A stretch of 64,000 bases of DNA from Xiphydria camelus (GCA_963678675.1 OY783199.1:5959501-6023500), one strand, 5' to 3'. Shown: positions 37,046 through 49,122, numbered from the stretch's first letter. Program-made: numbers and translations. Notes: a model not told the origin generated them from the letters alone.

Positions 37046-38916
37046 AGAGAGAGATTTAATTCCAAAGATGTCGAGAAAACATATTAACCCTGCTATTTAT
37101 TTTAGAACCCTTATATAACGGACGATAAAATCTAAAGGACCTCAAAAATAATTGGCCAACCCGGTGTACCCTTCAGAAGGGTAAATACCCTCGGTAAGTA
37201 CATATGACCATATCACAGAACGAGCGACCGCGTATAAATATACTCCCACGACTCGCGACAGGTATACAGATCCCCGTGCAACTATTATACGATAATATCC
37301 AACTGCAAAGCAGAAGTGGTCTCGCCGCGTTCGCCGGCGTCTCTCTCCGGCGGGAAGCGAGTCCTGCCTATAGGTTCACGGTCGGCGCATATAAGTAGCC
37401 GGTTTGACTTTTTAAGACACCGCGACAGACACCGAAGGCAAGCAACAGAACGAAAACTGTGCAACTCTCGAACGGTGCTGCCGCTGCGAGCAGGCATTGC
37501 TTCCTGCTGGGAGCTGGTCCGTGACGCCCACACCGGCCACCTCGCTTCGCTTCTTGTCGGTCGGCCCCGCCGCGCCGCGAACGCGGCCTGGCGAACCGAG
37601 CGAGCGTACCCGGTGCACGCGCGGGGCCCTCTCTCGCGCTCCTTCGTCTTTCACCGACTTAAAACTGGCACACCGGAAGTCGCTGAGGTCGAGAGAGTCC
37701 CCCGCGCTTCGGGACACGCGAGAAGGGGGTGAAAGTCGAGAGAGGGTCGCGCGTACGGAGGGGAAGTCCCTCGCGGGAGGGGCGATTGACCGAGCGACAA
37801 CGAGACGCGTCTCCGGTGGAGTCGGGCGAAATGATGAGCACCGGCGTGGTCCTGGTTATCGCGGTTCGCAGCGGAGAACGGTCATCGCGAGCGGAGTTCT
37901 GAATCTCTCGAAAACGATTCGCTATTTTGAGAGGGCGATGAAGGGTTGAAGAGGGAAAAGAGGGGGAAATCGGCCCGTGTACGAAAACCCAAGGAGTGTG
38001 ACGATACCTAGCAGCGCGCTCGCCCCTCTGCCGTAGAAATCTAGTCCGGAGAAAATAGTAACGGGATGATGGGTCGTTATGGGCCCGCGCCGCGCGAGAA
38101 AGAAGAAAGCCCGAGCGCGAGTGAAATTTTGTCCGCGCGACGGGAGCCGGTGCGAACGAGCAGCGAAAGACACGATTGCGCTTTACGTCGAAATCGGTGA
38201 CGTCGAGGAGACGCGCGTGATGACGCGAGAGGAGGCGGGGGAAAAAGTGAGGAACGGGAGCGGGCCGGGGCTGGCGCGACCGACCCCGGAAAAGGGGGTG
38301 GAAAGGACACGCGAAAAAAAGACAGAACGAGATTGAAGCAACGCGTCCGGAAGAGGGAAAACGAGAGAGCGAGAGGGGTGGGATGTCGAGGGATGGAGAA
38401 GAGGGACCGTAAAGTGGAAAATAAAAGCACTCTCCCCGAGCGCCTAATTATCTTAATTTGCATCGGATAATGAACGCTGCAATTAAAAATAATAAAAATT
38501 CTCTATTATGCAACATTGTAAATACGAGCGCGCGCGCGATTGTCGCGTGTATAGTAGCTGTCGAGCGCGAGATGCGATTACAAAAAGACGAGAGAAATGG
38601 GGGGGGAAGAAAAAAATGACGAGGCCCATGCCGCAAAACATCGAGTCGCGGAAGCCGTCGCTGAGGGCCAGACTAGTCGAGGTGACGAACGGAGGAAAGA
38701 CTTCCGGCGACACCAATGTCGCCCAATCGGCGGCCACGCGATTGTTCCGTAGGAGATCGAGGGAGGATACGATCCCCCTGATGATCGTTCTCGGAGGGCG
38801 CTTTCATTTTCGTCCCTTTCCAATGCACTATCGTCGAGCTGAACTACGAAGCCTGATGAAATATTTACGTAAAATTCTCTGACTGTAATAATCATGGGGT
38901 AAAAAATTCATCCGGT
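37046..38916. other. Non-coding, GC-rich
   Basis: A TATA-like CATATAAGTAGCC lies at about 37388. Open frames of 120-150 codons at 37316-37949 overlap each other in different frames and are Arg/Ser/Ala-rich, so I do not call a gene. Confidence 0.5.
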
Positions 38917-39086
38917 CACTGAGAAGAATAATTGTGTTAAACTGGAAAAACGCATCTAGTTAAACGTGTTTAGTTATTCTAACCAAAATTTGCTTACCAA
39001 ACAAATGGAGAATCCATGTTTCGCCAAACAATTTTGTCATCATTTCCAGGATTTTCGTTAAATTGACCAAGTTATTTTTCTCGGTG
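38917..39086 (+). mobile_element. Family A element, shortened
   Basis: CACTGAGAAGAATAATTGTG to AAGTTATTTTTCTCGGTG. The copy is 170 bases and lacks one internal repeat unit, like the copy at 11504. Confidence 0.75.
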
Positions 39087-39329
39087 TACATAAAATCGCG
39101 GATACACTTGAACTTTCTTTCCGAGATATATCGATAAGTGTCCTGACTTTTTAGTCGCGACTAATCTCGCGAAAAGAGAGGGGAGGCAGATTTTCAATAT
39201 TCTAAAACGCGTCGTTTCATTACTGGAGCGGGTATCAGATCTCCCCCCCCCCCCGTAGCTGCGTCCCGTTATAATATTCGGGGCCTAAAATACAGAAAGG
39301 AGAGGAGCACCCTTCGGCCCGCTCCGACT

Positions 39330-39600
39330 TTCCCCCACTCGTCTCTTTCCGCGACTCGGCCTGTCTCTCCTGACTCTACCTCCCCCCGTCCACCCTCGCC
39401 CTCTTTCTCCCTCGACGCCGAGGGGAGAATTTCTCTCCTCGGTTTCTCTCTCCCGTTCCTCCGATATTACCCGGCGAGAGAAAAAGAGGAGAGGGCGAAG
39501 GAGAGATAGATAGGTAGATAGAGAGGAAGAGAAGAAGGGGGAACCGGAGGGAGAAAGATAGAAGAGAAATAAAAAAAAAGTAAAAGAGGAAATATCACGA
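39330..39600. repeat. Polypyrimidine block followed by polypurine block
   Basis: 39330-39470 is mostly C/T on this strand and 39474-39600 is almost only A/G, with an imperfect palindrome CCGAGGGGAGAATTTCTC at about 39418. No gene is visible. Confidence 0.7.
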
Positions 39601-41400
39601 TATCTCTCCGGAGAGATTTATACAAAAATTAATTACCTCTCGCACATTTGTTCACGAATATATTCGACGTTTTAGAGACAGTCCGAACGTTTCGGCTCGT
39701 TCGCGATACAAACAATTACTAACGATTCCCCGTGACGAAATCACGCACGCAAAAATGATTCCTTCGAATCGATTTTTCCGAACCGCAGGTGTATTTTCGC
39801 GCGAGATTTGACCCACTCGAAGCGCCGAGCGACGAGACGTCGACGACGACGACGACGAAGAAGTGCACGGTGAAAAGATATCCACGGGGGGAGCTAAAGG
39901 CGTAGGAAGCGAATCCGCCCTGTAAAGAAGAAGGCTCTCTCGCCTATAGGGGGAGTCCCCCCGACGAGATACTCACGAAATGTCCTCCGTAAGTAGGGTC
40001 GATGTTCGGCGCGGTACCGAGCGGTGATATTATAAGAAGTGAGTAGGTCCGGACGAAGCCACCCTCCGCGGCGTACGCGCCCTCCTACGTTCCCCTTCTA
40101 TTCTAGCCGCCAGTGGGGAGGTTTTTTTCTTCGTTCCGCTATTTCTTTTGAAAAGGACGCGAGCCTACGCACCCTTTGCGCGAGCGGATGCGCGCGTGAG
40201 TGGTCGCGACGAATACTTCGATCGTCGTATATGGGGCAAATTCGGCAGAGTTAGACGCCACTCGAGCTGACCCACAACGTCCACTATCACAGTAGCCAGA
40301 AGTCAACGCGGACGCTGCGTTACTCCCGACTTTAGCCTATTAACGCGCCTCCCGGACAACGATCCAGTTTCGATCGCGATTATCTCGTCTCCCGTGAACT
40401 TTAGGCGCAATTTCGTAGGATGCTTTTTTGAAGATCGCGCGCTGGTCGACAAAAAAGCTCTATACGAATGTGGGTCAAAAGTTCACGAGAGACGAGATAA
40501 TCGCGATTGAAGTGGATCCGCGTGTTCTAGACGTTGTTTCGGTCGATCCGGGGTGCACGTTTAACGAGCCACGTTGAAGTAGGACTCGATGCGAAGTCAG
40601 AAGTCCGCGATGATCGCATCGGATCGAAATAAAAATTCCTAAGAGGGAAATCCACGTCGAGAATAGCGTACGACGGTTGAGAAACTACGACGAAATCATA
40701 TTTGGAAGGAGCGACGCGCTGCTCTAAAATGCCCCCGAAAAAAATCTCCCCGATCCGCGGGACGTATGCGTCGCTCGCGCGACTAACGGAAATTCCGACG
40801 AAGGTAGGCGCAGAGCGCGCGTGTCTTTGAATATTCCCTCTCTCGCGGTGGAGTTACTAAAAAGCGCCCCCTCGGCGCCGCGCGAGAATAAACGCAACAA
40901 AAACTCCCCTCGCCTCTTGGGGCTCCGCGGCGAGCCTCTCGCCTACTAAACCGAAACCCCTGAGAGAGAACCTCCTCCTCTTCCTCCCTCCGCCATCCCT
41001 TCACGGCACGCCTACTTTACCGACGCTGCAGTCGCCCGATGAATATTTTCGCTGCTTTACCCTCGCGAGCGCGAGGGGTGCCTTCGTTTTGCGCGCCACG
41101 TACGTCGGTCATGGTTAATTCGAAAATTGAATTTAGCAAACGACGAATATCCAATCGGCGAGGAACTCGCAGCCGCGAAAAGTCGCTCTGAGAAATTCGT
41201 TTCAGATTATCTCCCCCCTCTTTCGCGTACACGTATTTGAAAATACGCGCTATATGATCATTTTTAAGCCTCGCCGCGCGTACGGCAATACGCCGCGGGT
41301 GGCTTTACGTAAGAAACAGGTAGTCGACGCGTAACCGGCGGGACTGACGCGTGATTTCCTCGCAAGGAGAGAGTCTACGCTTTTCCTACGAGATATTATA
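39601..41400. other. Non-coding, one family J element
   Basis: A (CGA)n run at 39838-39859 and the foldback at 40366 are the only structures seen. Confidence 0.5.
40366..40513. mobile_element. Short foldback element (family J), best preserved copy
   Basis: TCGATCGCGATTATCTCGTC pairs with GACGAGATAATCGCGATTGA at the other end. The inner block CTATACGAATGTGGGTCAAA matches the other family J copies. Confidence 0.65.
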
Positions 41401-41985
41401 CACTGTACAAAAATGTGTATTAATTTTAATACAATTCTATATAAAGCATTTATCCAATACGTGATTATGAAAATTAATAGAATATATTAATTAATGTTAA
41501 TATAACATAATAATTAATAATATACTTATTATAATAAAATATATATTATAATATATTATATTAATATAATATATTGATTTTCATATTAAATTCATATTCA
41601 TATTAATTTCATATAAAATTAGTATAATATTATTATACTTCGTTATGAAATTTATAAGGGTAATTTCGTAAGGAAATATGCTAATTTTTATAATAACCGC
41701 ACCAAGAAAAATAACTCGATCAATCAAACCAAAATCCTGGAGATGATGGCGGAACCGTTTGGTGAAATATCAATCCTCCATCTGTTTAGTTAGACTGACC
41801 AATTTTTGGTTAGAATAACTAAACGCCGGTATTTTGGTAGAATAACCAAACGCGTTTATCTCGTCGCATTCCGTCAGTTCAACCTAATAATTTTTCTCAG
41901 TACGAGTGTATAAATTTCCATAATCACGTATTGGACAAAAGCTTTATATTAAAATATATCAAAAATACAATTTTTTGGTACAGTA
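41401..41985. mobile_element. Family H AT-rich element interrupted by family A
   Basis: Begins CACTGTACAAAAATGTG after TA and ends TTTTTTGGTACAGTA. Inside the left part there is a long TA-rich tract (41500-41640) and CGTGATTATGAAAATTAATA. The matching right part (CCATAATCACGTATTGGACA) follows after a family A element at 41700-41902. Confidence 0.65.
41700..41902 (-). mobile_element. Family A element nested in family H
   Basis: CACCAAGAAAAATAACTCGA to AATAATTTTTCTCAGTA, with CG on both sides (41698-41699 and 41903-41904). Family H sequence continues on either side. Confidence 0.7.
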
Positions 41986-42664
41986 CACCTGCACGAGTGC
42001 AGGATGCAGGTGCAGCGTGCTCGTAGGCGCACGGGAGAAGGTAGATTCTCGTTTTTCTCTCTACCTCGCGAGGGCCTCGATGAAATCGTTCCACGGACAG
42101 CGTTTGATAATCGTTACGCAAGATTATGGAAAGAAAAAAAGAAACTCGATCGTCGCATTTGCTCGAAGAGAAAAGGTTTTCCGTCTCCAAATTTTATAGA
42201 CTTCCTCCCTCCTCTCGCTCCCCGTCAATATGCGTTTCCGCTCCTTTCGCGCACGCGGGCTCACATTTGAGGAGAAGGACGAGAGAGGACGAGAGCAGGT
42301 AAGCGAGAGAGGCCGACCTTTGGGAGAGACTTAGGACCCAAATGCACCGCGCCGCATATCGGGCAAAGAGCTACGTCCCATCCCCTCGGAGGGCCCGAGG
42401 AATTTCCGCAGGCCTCGTCGGGATAATGGGCCCGTCAGGTCTCGGGATTTTACAGACCCGTTCGGACTTCGTCACTCGGAGACGGGTCCGACGGTAAGTT
42501 CGAGGTACCACCGGCGCGCGCGGCTTTATTCAAACGTTGCCGGGCCCCGACCGCGTCGAACCGTTCCCGGGTCCCGTGAGACACGTCCGTGCTTCCAAGA
42601 ATTCCTCGCCGTACCGACTTTTCCGGAATTCGACCTTTCCCGCTACTCGCGTCGATCGAAATCC

Positions 42665-42800
42665 TACTCTCTTAATCAGAATCGGTCAAGATAACTAAGA
42701 ATGAGTATACAGGCACTGTAATTGCAGCAACTTTTCACTGGATTTCAGTGACTTCTTCACTGATTTTCAGTGATTTTCACTGATTTAGATCAAGAGAGTA
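42665..42800. repeat. Inverted repeat enclosing CACTGATTTTCAG tandem motifs
   Basis: TACTCTCTTAATCAGAATC pairs with GATTTAGATCAAGAGAGTA. The interior repeats CACTG(A/G)ATTTTCAGTGA-type text three or four times. It is a small foldback with a tandem core; the family is unknown. Confidence 0.5.
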
Positions 42801-43300
42801 CATCGCGTTCACATCGCTCCCCGAGTTCCGACGGATAAAAATCCCCGGCGACTCTCGAGGCGCGGATCCCGGCAGTGCGACGGCTGCAGCAGACGGCGCG
42901 AGTGACCGCCTCCTACAACCGCGAATAACGGAGCTTTCCACGCGGCGAGATCTATGTGGGTTCTTAGGTTAAGTCCGATGTTCGGTGCGTGTGTCGGGCG
43001 GCGTGGTGGGGAGGCGCTATAGAAGTTTAATGACCAAACTACGTCACCGTTGCGTGCGCCACGAACCGAGCCCCGAGGACTCTGCTCCGCGGAAGTCGAC
43101 CGTACGGCCACAAAGTCGTTTGCTGTTTTGACGTCCAAATCAGGGCGGCCATCGGGTATCGAGCTGAGCGGAGATCTGATGCTTCACCGTAAAAAAAAAT
43201 CGGTACCCGCGTCGCCCGGAACAAATCTCCGATCCCGGACTAACAATAAGAACGTTCCTCCGTTTTCTGCTTTATTTTGACGGTCTCGCAGAACGAAGCG

Positions 43301-43557
43301 CACAGAGAAAATGATTTAGTTGGATCTACTGATAATAATTACTCATGGGGTAGCAAGTAATTATTTATTTACATCAATTTCATCTTTTTTTTCATATTAA
43401 TTTGATATTTTTTCCTTGCAATCGCGTACTATTCCATGTGGCTATAAGGAAGAGATATCAAATTGATGTATTAAAAGATTTCATTGACATAAATGAATAA
43501 TTACTCGCGACCCCGTAAGCAATTTTTAGTAAATGCAATTAATTCTTTTTCTCTGTG
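43301..43557. mobile_element. Foldback element (family I)
   Basis: CACAGAGAAAATGATTTAGT pairs with the complement ending in AATTCTTTTTCTCTGTG. Inside, TAATTATTTATTTACATCAA pairs with its diverged complement. CG flanks both ends (43299-43300, 43558-43559). Confidence 0.7.
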
Positions 43558-43569
43558 CGGGGATGCATA

Positions 43570-44027
43570 AACTGAGAAAAATAATTACACGCGTCTACAC
43601 TGTAAACAAAATTTTATGTTTTTAATATACCTTTGTATAAAGCTTGTTTCTAATACGCGATTACGAAAATGACAATACTCCATAATTATGAAAATTAATA
43701 TACTTCCTCAGAGAATTTCCCTTATAAATTCCATAACGGAGTACCTATATTAATTTTCATAATCACGTATTGAATGAAAGCTCAACATGCATTTGTAACA
43801 AATTCAACAACAAAATTTTTGTACAGTATAGTAAAATGCGTTCAGTTATTCCAACCGAAATACTAGTCGATTGAATAAAATATTAGTTATCCTAACCAAC
43901 TGTTTGGTTATTCTATCCAAAAAGTGGTCATTTAACCAAACAAACGGAGAGAATCCATATTTCGCCAAACAGTTTCCCCATCATCTCCAGGATTCTGGTC
44001 AAACTGAACAAGTCATTTTTCTCAGTG
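43570..44027 (+). mobile_element. Family A element interrupted by family H
   Basis: Left end AACTGAGAAAAATAATTAC, right end AAGTCATTTTTCTCAGTG, with TA on both sides. The left third is broken by a family H element at 43598-43828; family A sequence resumes at AAAATGCGTTCAGTTATTCC. Confidence 0.72.
43598..43828. mobile_element. Family H element nested in family A
   Basis: CACTGTAAACAAAATTTTAT to AAAATTTTTGTACAGTA, flanked by TA on both sides (43596-43597, 43829-43830). It shares CATAATCACGTATTGAATGA and TTCCATAACGGAGTA with the copies at 41401 and 45719. Confidence 0.7.
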
Positions 44028-44869
44028 TATACGCGAGGATCGCGTGACGTATTGGCCCGGGCCTCCGGTAGGACTTCGCACCGGAAATCGGAGAGACCAC
44101 GAGCGATACGCGCTCGCATGTTTCGCGTATAGCACTCCTGCCGCCAATACCAGGTCGAGCCGGACAGCGCGCGCGCGCCACAACGACGTGACCCTATTCA
44201 TTCGTCAGTCATTACATAGCGTACCGCTGCTTTTGCGCGTAGCCTCTTTGAACGCGCGTGCGTCCCATTCGCGGATCCGAATGCGTCAAAAATCATTCGC
44301 GCGACCCGTCACTTCCGGTTCGCCCGCGATAGCCGCGGCGATACACGAGGAAACAGCGAGCCGGGGCTTCGGGAGAGTCGAGGATATAATATCGAAAACG
44401 CGTCTCTCTCCTCGACGACGGCCGGACGCTCTTTACTCTCCGTCCGCCCGAGTTTGGCCAACATTCAACAAGTGACTGATATACCGACGCGCGATGGGCG
44501 CCCCCCCGGTGCATCGACGTACCGAATCCCGGGGGGGCTCCCGTTTGCCGCGGGTACGTGCGACTCGGCGGTCGCGGGAAGCGCGACGCGGTGATCCGCG
44601 TACCGTTCGGTGGCAATGCGGGGAATGCCGCGATGATTTGTAGCGGTCGTTAAACGGAATTCTATATATAGAAGCGCACCGAGCCGACGGTGGCCGTCTC
44701 GACGATCGTTAACGATATACGTGGAGGAGGCGTCATCGGGAATCGTTAGGACGCTCCGTCGGGCGAGAAGAGGACGCGGCGAATTTTCAAACGGATCCTT
44801 CGTCGCATCGACGAGTGCGTGATTCTGCGGAGCGATTAACGCGACTGTCGAGCTTTTTAGCGCTATTCT
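44028..44869. other. Non-coding, CpG-rich
   Basis: A CpG-rich block between transposon clusters. A TATATATAG palindrome lies at about 44663. No gene supported. Confidence 0.5.
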
Positions 44870-45256
44870 CTGCGGGGAAAAGGGATTAGTTGGATCTATT
44901 GTACTGATGATTGCTCGTAGAGTCGCGAGTAATTATTATTGATATGAATAAATAATTACTTGCAACCTCGCGAGTATACAGAGAAGAAGAATTAGTTGAA
45001 TCTACTGAAAATTACTTGCGGGGTCGCAAGTAATTATTTATTTACATCAATGAAATTTTCTACTACACATCAATTTGATACCTCTTCCCTACAATCATGT
45101 GGAGTAGTATTGTATGTGGGAAAAAATATCAAACTAATGTGAGAAAATATTTAATCGATGTAGATAAATAATTATTTGCGACCCCGCAAGTAATTTTTGG
45201 TAGATCCAACTAATTCTTTTTCTCTATTTAATGTTTAGTAATTCTTTTTCTCTGTG
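44870..45256. mobile_element. Two abutting or rearranged family I copies
   Basis: A partial copy (44870-44976: GATTAGTTGGATCTATTG, then GTCGCGAGTAATTATTATTG) runs into a complete one (44977-45228), followed by a duplicated right end (AATTCTTTTTCTCTGTG, to 45256). The ACTTGCGGGGTCGCAAGTAA block and its complement mark the family. Confidence 0.6.
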
Positions 45257-45718
45257 TACACAAAACTGTAAACTCTGTAAAGTACTGCATTCTATAAAGT
45301 CATGTAAGAAAACTGTGTAACTTTACAGAACGTAGCATGTTACCGAGTTTATACGCCTATTGCGTATCTTCCATGAACACTATCACAAGTATGAATGTGT
45401 ATTGTATGTATACGGAAAACAGCGTCGCAAAACTGGGTTTCTTGGCGAAAAACTGGGGTGTAAATTCTCTACACGTACACGTGTAACACAAACAAAAGCT
45501 ACGCTTGCGAAAGTACGTAAAAGGCCTATAGTTTGATACACAGAATAACGCGATTTATAGGCAACTGTAAGGGAGAGATTCGGATATTTGATCACTGTAC
45601 GCGGGAGAGATCGTCATACGTGTAAGCATGGGGCATCGAACGATATGACGAAATATAGGAATCACAACTCCCTGTAATTGCACAATCCCCAATTCTTACT
45701 CCGTAAGAAAAACATCCC

Positions 45719-45825
45719 CATTTTTATAACCCTATACATAATTATGTTAAATATGAATACAAATTTCATAACGAAGTATACTAATTCTCATAATCACGTA
45801 TAGGATAAAAGTTTTATATACAATT
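45719..45825 (+). mobile_element. Family H fragment
   Basis: AATTTCATAACGAAGTATAC and CATAATCACGTATAGGATAA match the middle and right part of family H. The copy is cut at 45825 by the element that begins at 45826. Confidence 0.55.
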
Positions 45826-46072
45826 GAAGGGTCCAGTGGAAAAACGATGAGGGTCCATATTTCTAAAAGTTGAGAAACACGACATTTAAAGTTTCACAAC
45901 GCACGGGAGTCCACTGTGCCGCCTATTTTCAACCACAGTTTTTAGTGGAATCTCAGTGTTCGTCCCCTGTAAGGTTTGATATGTTGATACTTCATGTTAC
46001 AAGCTAACAGATGTCGCTAAAATATCGATTTCGAAAAAAATGGACCCTCATCGTTTTTCCACTGGACCCTTC
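45826..46072. mobile_element. 247-bp element with 32-bp perfect terminal inverted repeats
   Basis: Begins GAAGGGTCCAGTGGAAAAAC and ends with the exact complement; 32 consecutive bases match between the two ends. AATT adjoins both ends, and since this is itself palindromic it may be part of the repeat or of the target. The interior is unique. It interrupts a family H fragment, so it is the younger insertion. Confidence 0.75.
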
Positions 46073-48123
46073 AATTATATTAAGTTTAATGCAAATTCTG
46101 TTTACGATGTAGACCAGCAGTTGGGGTTAAAAAGGCAAGGGCGCGACGTACATAGTCGATCATTGATACACGGTTGCAATTCCCCGTGGATTATATTCGA
46201 GGGCCGATCAATCGGCAGAACGAGCGTATAAAGGTGTACAATGAAGTACTTTACCAATTGGAAGCTCGTTCCGATCCTCGCAGAACGTTCCTCTATGATA
46301 TTCCAAGCGAGGTTCGGCGCAGCAGCATCAAGTGTTGGAGCCGGCCGCGGATCGATCATCGATTGGTAGCGCGGAGAGGGTCGCGAGCTTCGTTCCGCGA
46401 GGAGCTAGCGGAGAACACACTGAATCGGAATTCGAGGGTGCGGAACCTCTGCGATCGACTCGTCGATCAATTCTATTCGATACGCACCTGTCGTGCGATC
46501 GTCTGTATAAATATAACGTAATAGTGGCATAATGAAAGTAGAGAAAAATTGCTTTCAACTTTTCTCGACCACCCCCCGATCCCACATAGTTCAACGACCT
46601 CCCTCTCTCGCGCGACCTCCAAGGAGAGTCGAAGACCCGCTCGGCGATCGCGTCGCGAGTCCGTCTCGCCGTTCGGTGATATCCCTCTGATTGCGATACA
46701 TAGCTGAGAACCGCGAGCGCCAATATCATCGGTAAAGTAGGTATCTGTGTGGAGAACGACGAGGGCATGACAATATGGCGGCTGTTTCGACGGAACCAGT
46801 ACGGACCGATTACCATTACACGGCTGGCGCCTTCTCGAGAGAGATCCCGTGGACGACGTTTTTAATCCGGAAGTCCGCGCGTGGATCGCGCCGAAGTACG
46901 GAATATCCACGACGGCGGACGTTTACGACGTCTCCGGCGTGAACCGTCTCGCGCGAACTCTCGCCCGTCGTTCCCCTTGCGCGTTAGGGGTGCGCCATCG
47001 AGGGGGTGGGCGCGACGCGCGCGGCGTTCGCTCCTGCAGGATCTCGCGAAGGCGTCGTCGCCGGGGCCCTCGAGGAGTAGAAACGGCAAAATCGCGGGGC
47101 CACGCGCTCGTTTCGGGGATTCCGAAGCCGCGCGACACGGTGGCTGCGCTCTTCTCTCTCTCTCTCTCTCTCTCTCGTCTCCTAAGCGCGTAAATATCCA
47201 CGCACACCACCGCGGTCGCCCGCGCACCGACGGACAGACGGCCCTGGCCGCGCGCGGAAGCAAGAGAGTGGGAAAGAGAGGGCCGAGGGGCCGTCATAAT
47301 TCCTTGAATTGAACGGCGGGTTATTCTCTACCAAGGTTACCGGGGGACGAGGTGGGACCGGGGGCGGGAATCGATAGGACGACAAGGACGGCGCGCGTAC
47401 CAGCTCGCTCGGCGATCCTCCTGCAGGGGAGGGGGAATGTGTTTCGAGGCGTCCCTGCTAGCGGCGCCACCGTCGCCGCGAGAACGTTGCCGATGTGGTG
47501 GGAGGCGAGAGGGGGATCGTCGGTTCCTGGACGAGAGGGCCGCGGCGCGAGGGGTCGGAGGGCGGTGAGGCGGGCGAGAGGGGACCCGACTTTATGCAGC
47601 TGCGGGACGATAACAACGATGGGCTACAGGACCGCCGCTATAGCTGGGGAAATGCCAAATGGGCTACAGGACTGTGCCGGCCTAGCTGTACGTTCGCCCG
47701 CTCGTAGTAGCATGGCGGACGGGCGGCGAGCAGGCAGGAAAGGCGGGAAGGAGAGGGATTTCAAGCGGTCGTCTCTTCTCGCCTGCCTCTGCGCTCGCTC
47801 TCTACCCGCTCTGCTTGCCGCTGGTTCTGCCGCTGCCGAAGCCCACGGCACCGAACCTAACCTCGCCGTTTTCTACCGGCGGATATAGAGAGTTTTCGAA
47901 CCGGGAGAGTTCCTCTCTTCTCTCGCGTTCACCCTTGCACAACCTCGCCGATACCCTTCCCCGTCGCGGGAGTAACCTCCCGTGGGGCGCCCTACGACGG
48001 GGATCGTCTCTGCGACGGGAGAGACGACGGCGTGTGCGCTCGACGAACGATTCTTTTTCGAGTTTCGTCCTCGTTGTCGCCTCTCTCTCTCTCTCTCTCT
48101 CTCTCGCCGCGAAGACGAGACCT
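46073..48123. other. Non-coding or unrecognised, CpG-rich
   Basis: It contains a 55-codon frame with a YY1-like start context at 46775-46942 (see findings), the CT microsatellite at 47153, and several chance frames in GC-rich DNA. No exon can be supported by splice sites and homology together. Confidence 0.45.
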
Positions 48124-48258
48124 GCTTTTAAATCGAAGTCGCGTCGGAACGTTCGCCTCTTCTACTCGAATTATTAATTTCGTTCGACGTGGATTCGTTT
48201 TTAAATCGAAGTCGCGTCGAAACGTTCGCTTCTTCTACTCGAATTAATCATTTCGTTG
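48124..48258 (+). repeat. Tandem duplication, unit 73 bases
   Basis: TTTTAAATCGAAGTCGCGTC and CTACTCGAATTA recur at a 73-base interval (48124 and 48197), with only a few differences between the copies. Confidence 0.7.
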
Positions 48259-48654
48259 ATCGGATCGCGAAGGGACTCCTGGTTTTCGAAAAGATCCAGG
48301 AAATACGTAATTATCATTGAAAAAACCTCGAAAATAACCCATCAAGAACTCATATCGTGGGCATACGCGCGCGAGCTCAATTTTATTTGAATTTGCCGCT
48401 GATTGCGGTAAGTAGATCGCAGCCGGCTTTCGACGATCGGGCGATCATCCATGCAATGACGTCAGGGCCGTCCAATCGCGCTCGTCCGTTCCCGTTTCAC
48501 CCCGCGAGACGTCGGCAAACGAGAGAGCGTCGCTCGACAAATAGAAAGAGACGGTCGGTGACTCTGCTCTCGTGGAAGACGCCGACGTAGCGATGCGCCG
48601 TACAGCGACGGGCGAAGCGCGTTCGCGATATGTTCGCTCACGATCGTCGGATCC

Positions 48655-49106
48655 TAGCTAGAAAAAAATGGCGATATACCCACAGAGAAAAAGTATTAGT
48701 TACGGTGTCGCGCAAGTAATTATTTATTTACATCAATTAGATCTTTTTTCATACGAGCATTACTTAAATATTTCTGCCTTGTAATGCATATATTATTCCA
48801 TATGATTGTAAGAAAGATATCAAATTGATGCGTTAAAAGATTTCATTGATATAATTAAATAATTACTTGCGACCCCGCAAGTACTTTTCAATAAATCCAA
48901 CTAATTCTTTTTCTCGGTGCAAAAAACTGACCGATTGGTTTACGAAAAGTACGTCTAATATCCGACCGGAAGTTAGCTTTTTCTTCCATGTAGCGAAAAG
49001 GCGTCTATGTTATCTATAAGAAAAAGTCTGCTTCTGGACAGATATTAGGCATACTTTTCGTAAACCAATCCGTCAGTTTTTTGTATATCGCCATTTTTTT
49101 CTATCT
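48655..49106. mobile_element. Foldback element (family N) split by family I
   Basis: TAGAAAAAAATGGCGATATAC at the left and its complement at the right (to about 49106) are the outer arms. The inner arms AAAACTGACCGATTGGTTTA and TAAACCAATCCGTCAGTTTT continue the pairing, so the whole is one hairpin whose left arm is interrupted at 48680 by a family I element. Confidence 0.7.
48681..48919. mobile_element. Family I element nested in a foldback
   Basis: CACAGAGAAAAAGTATTAGT to CTAATTCTTTTTCTCGGTG, with the ACTTGCGACCCCGCAAGTA family block at 48873-48891. The uninterrupted right arm of the host shows exactly where the insertion occurred (between GGCGATATAC and AAAAAACTG). Confidence 0.72.
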
Positions 49107-49122
49107 GGGTCGCCAACGCCCA

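Noticed and set aside
37316..37949. Overlapping plus-strand open frames of 138 and 150 codons
   Set aside because: They overlap in different frames with equal openness, show no domain, and lie in GC-rich sequence where stops are rare.
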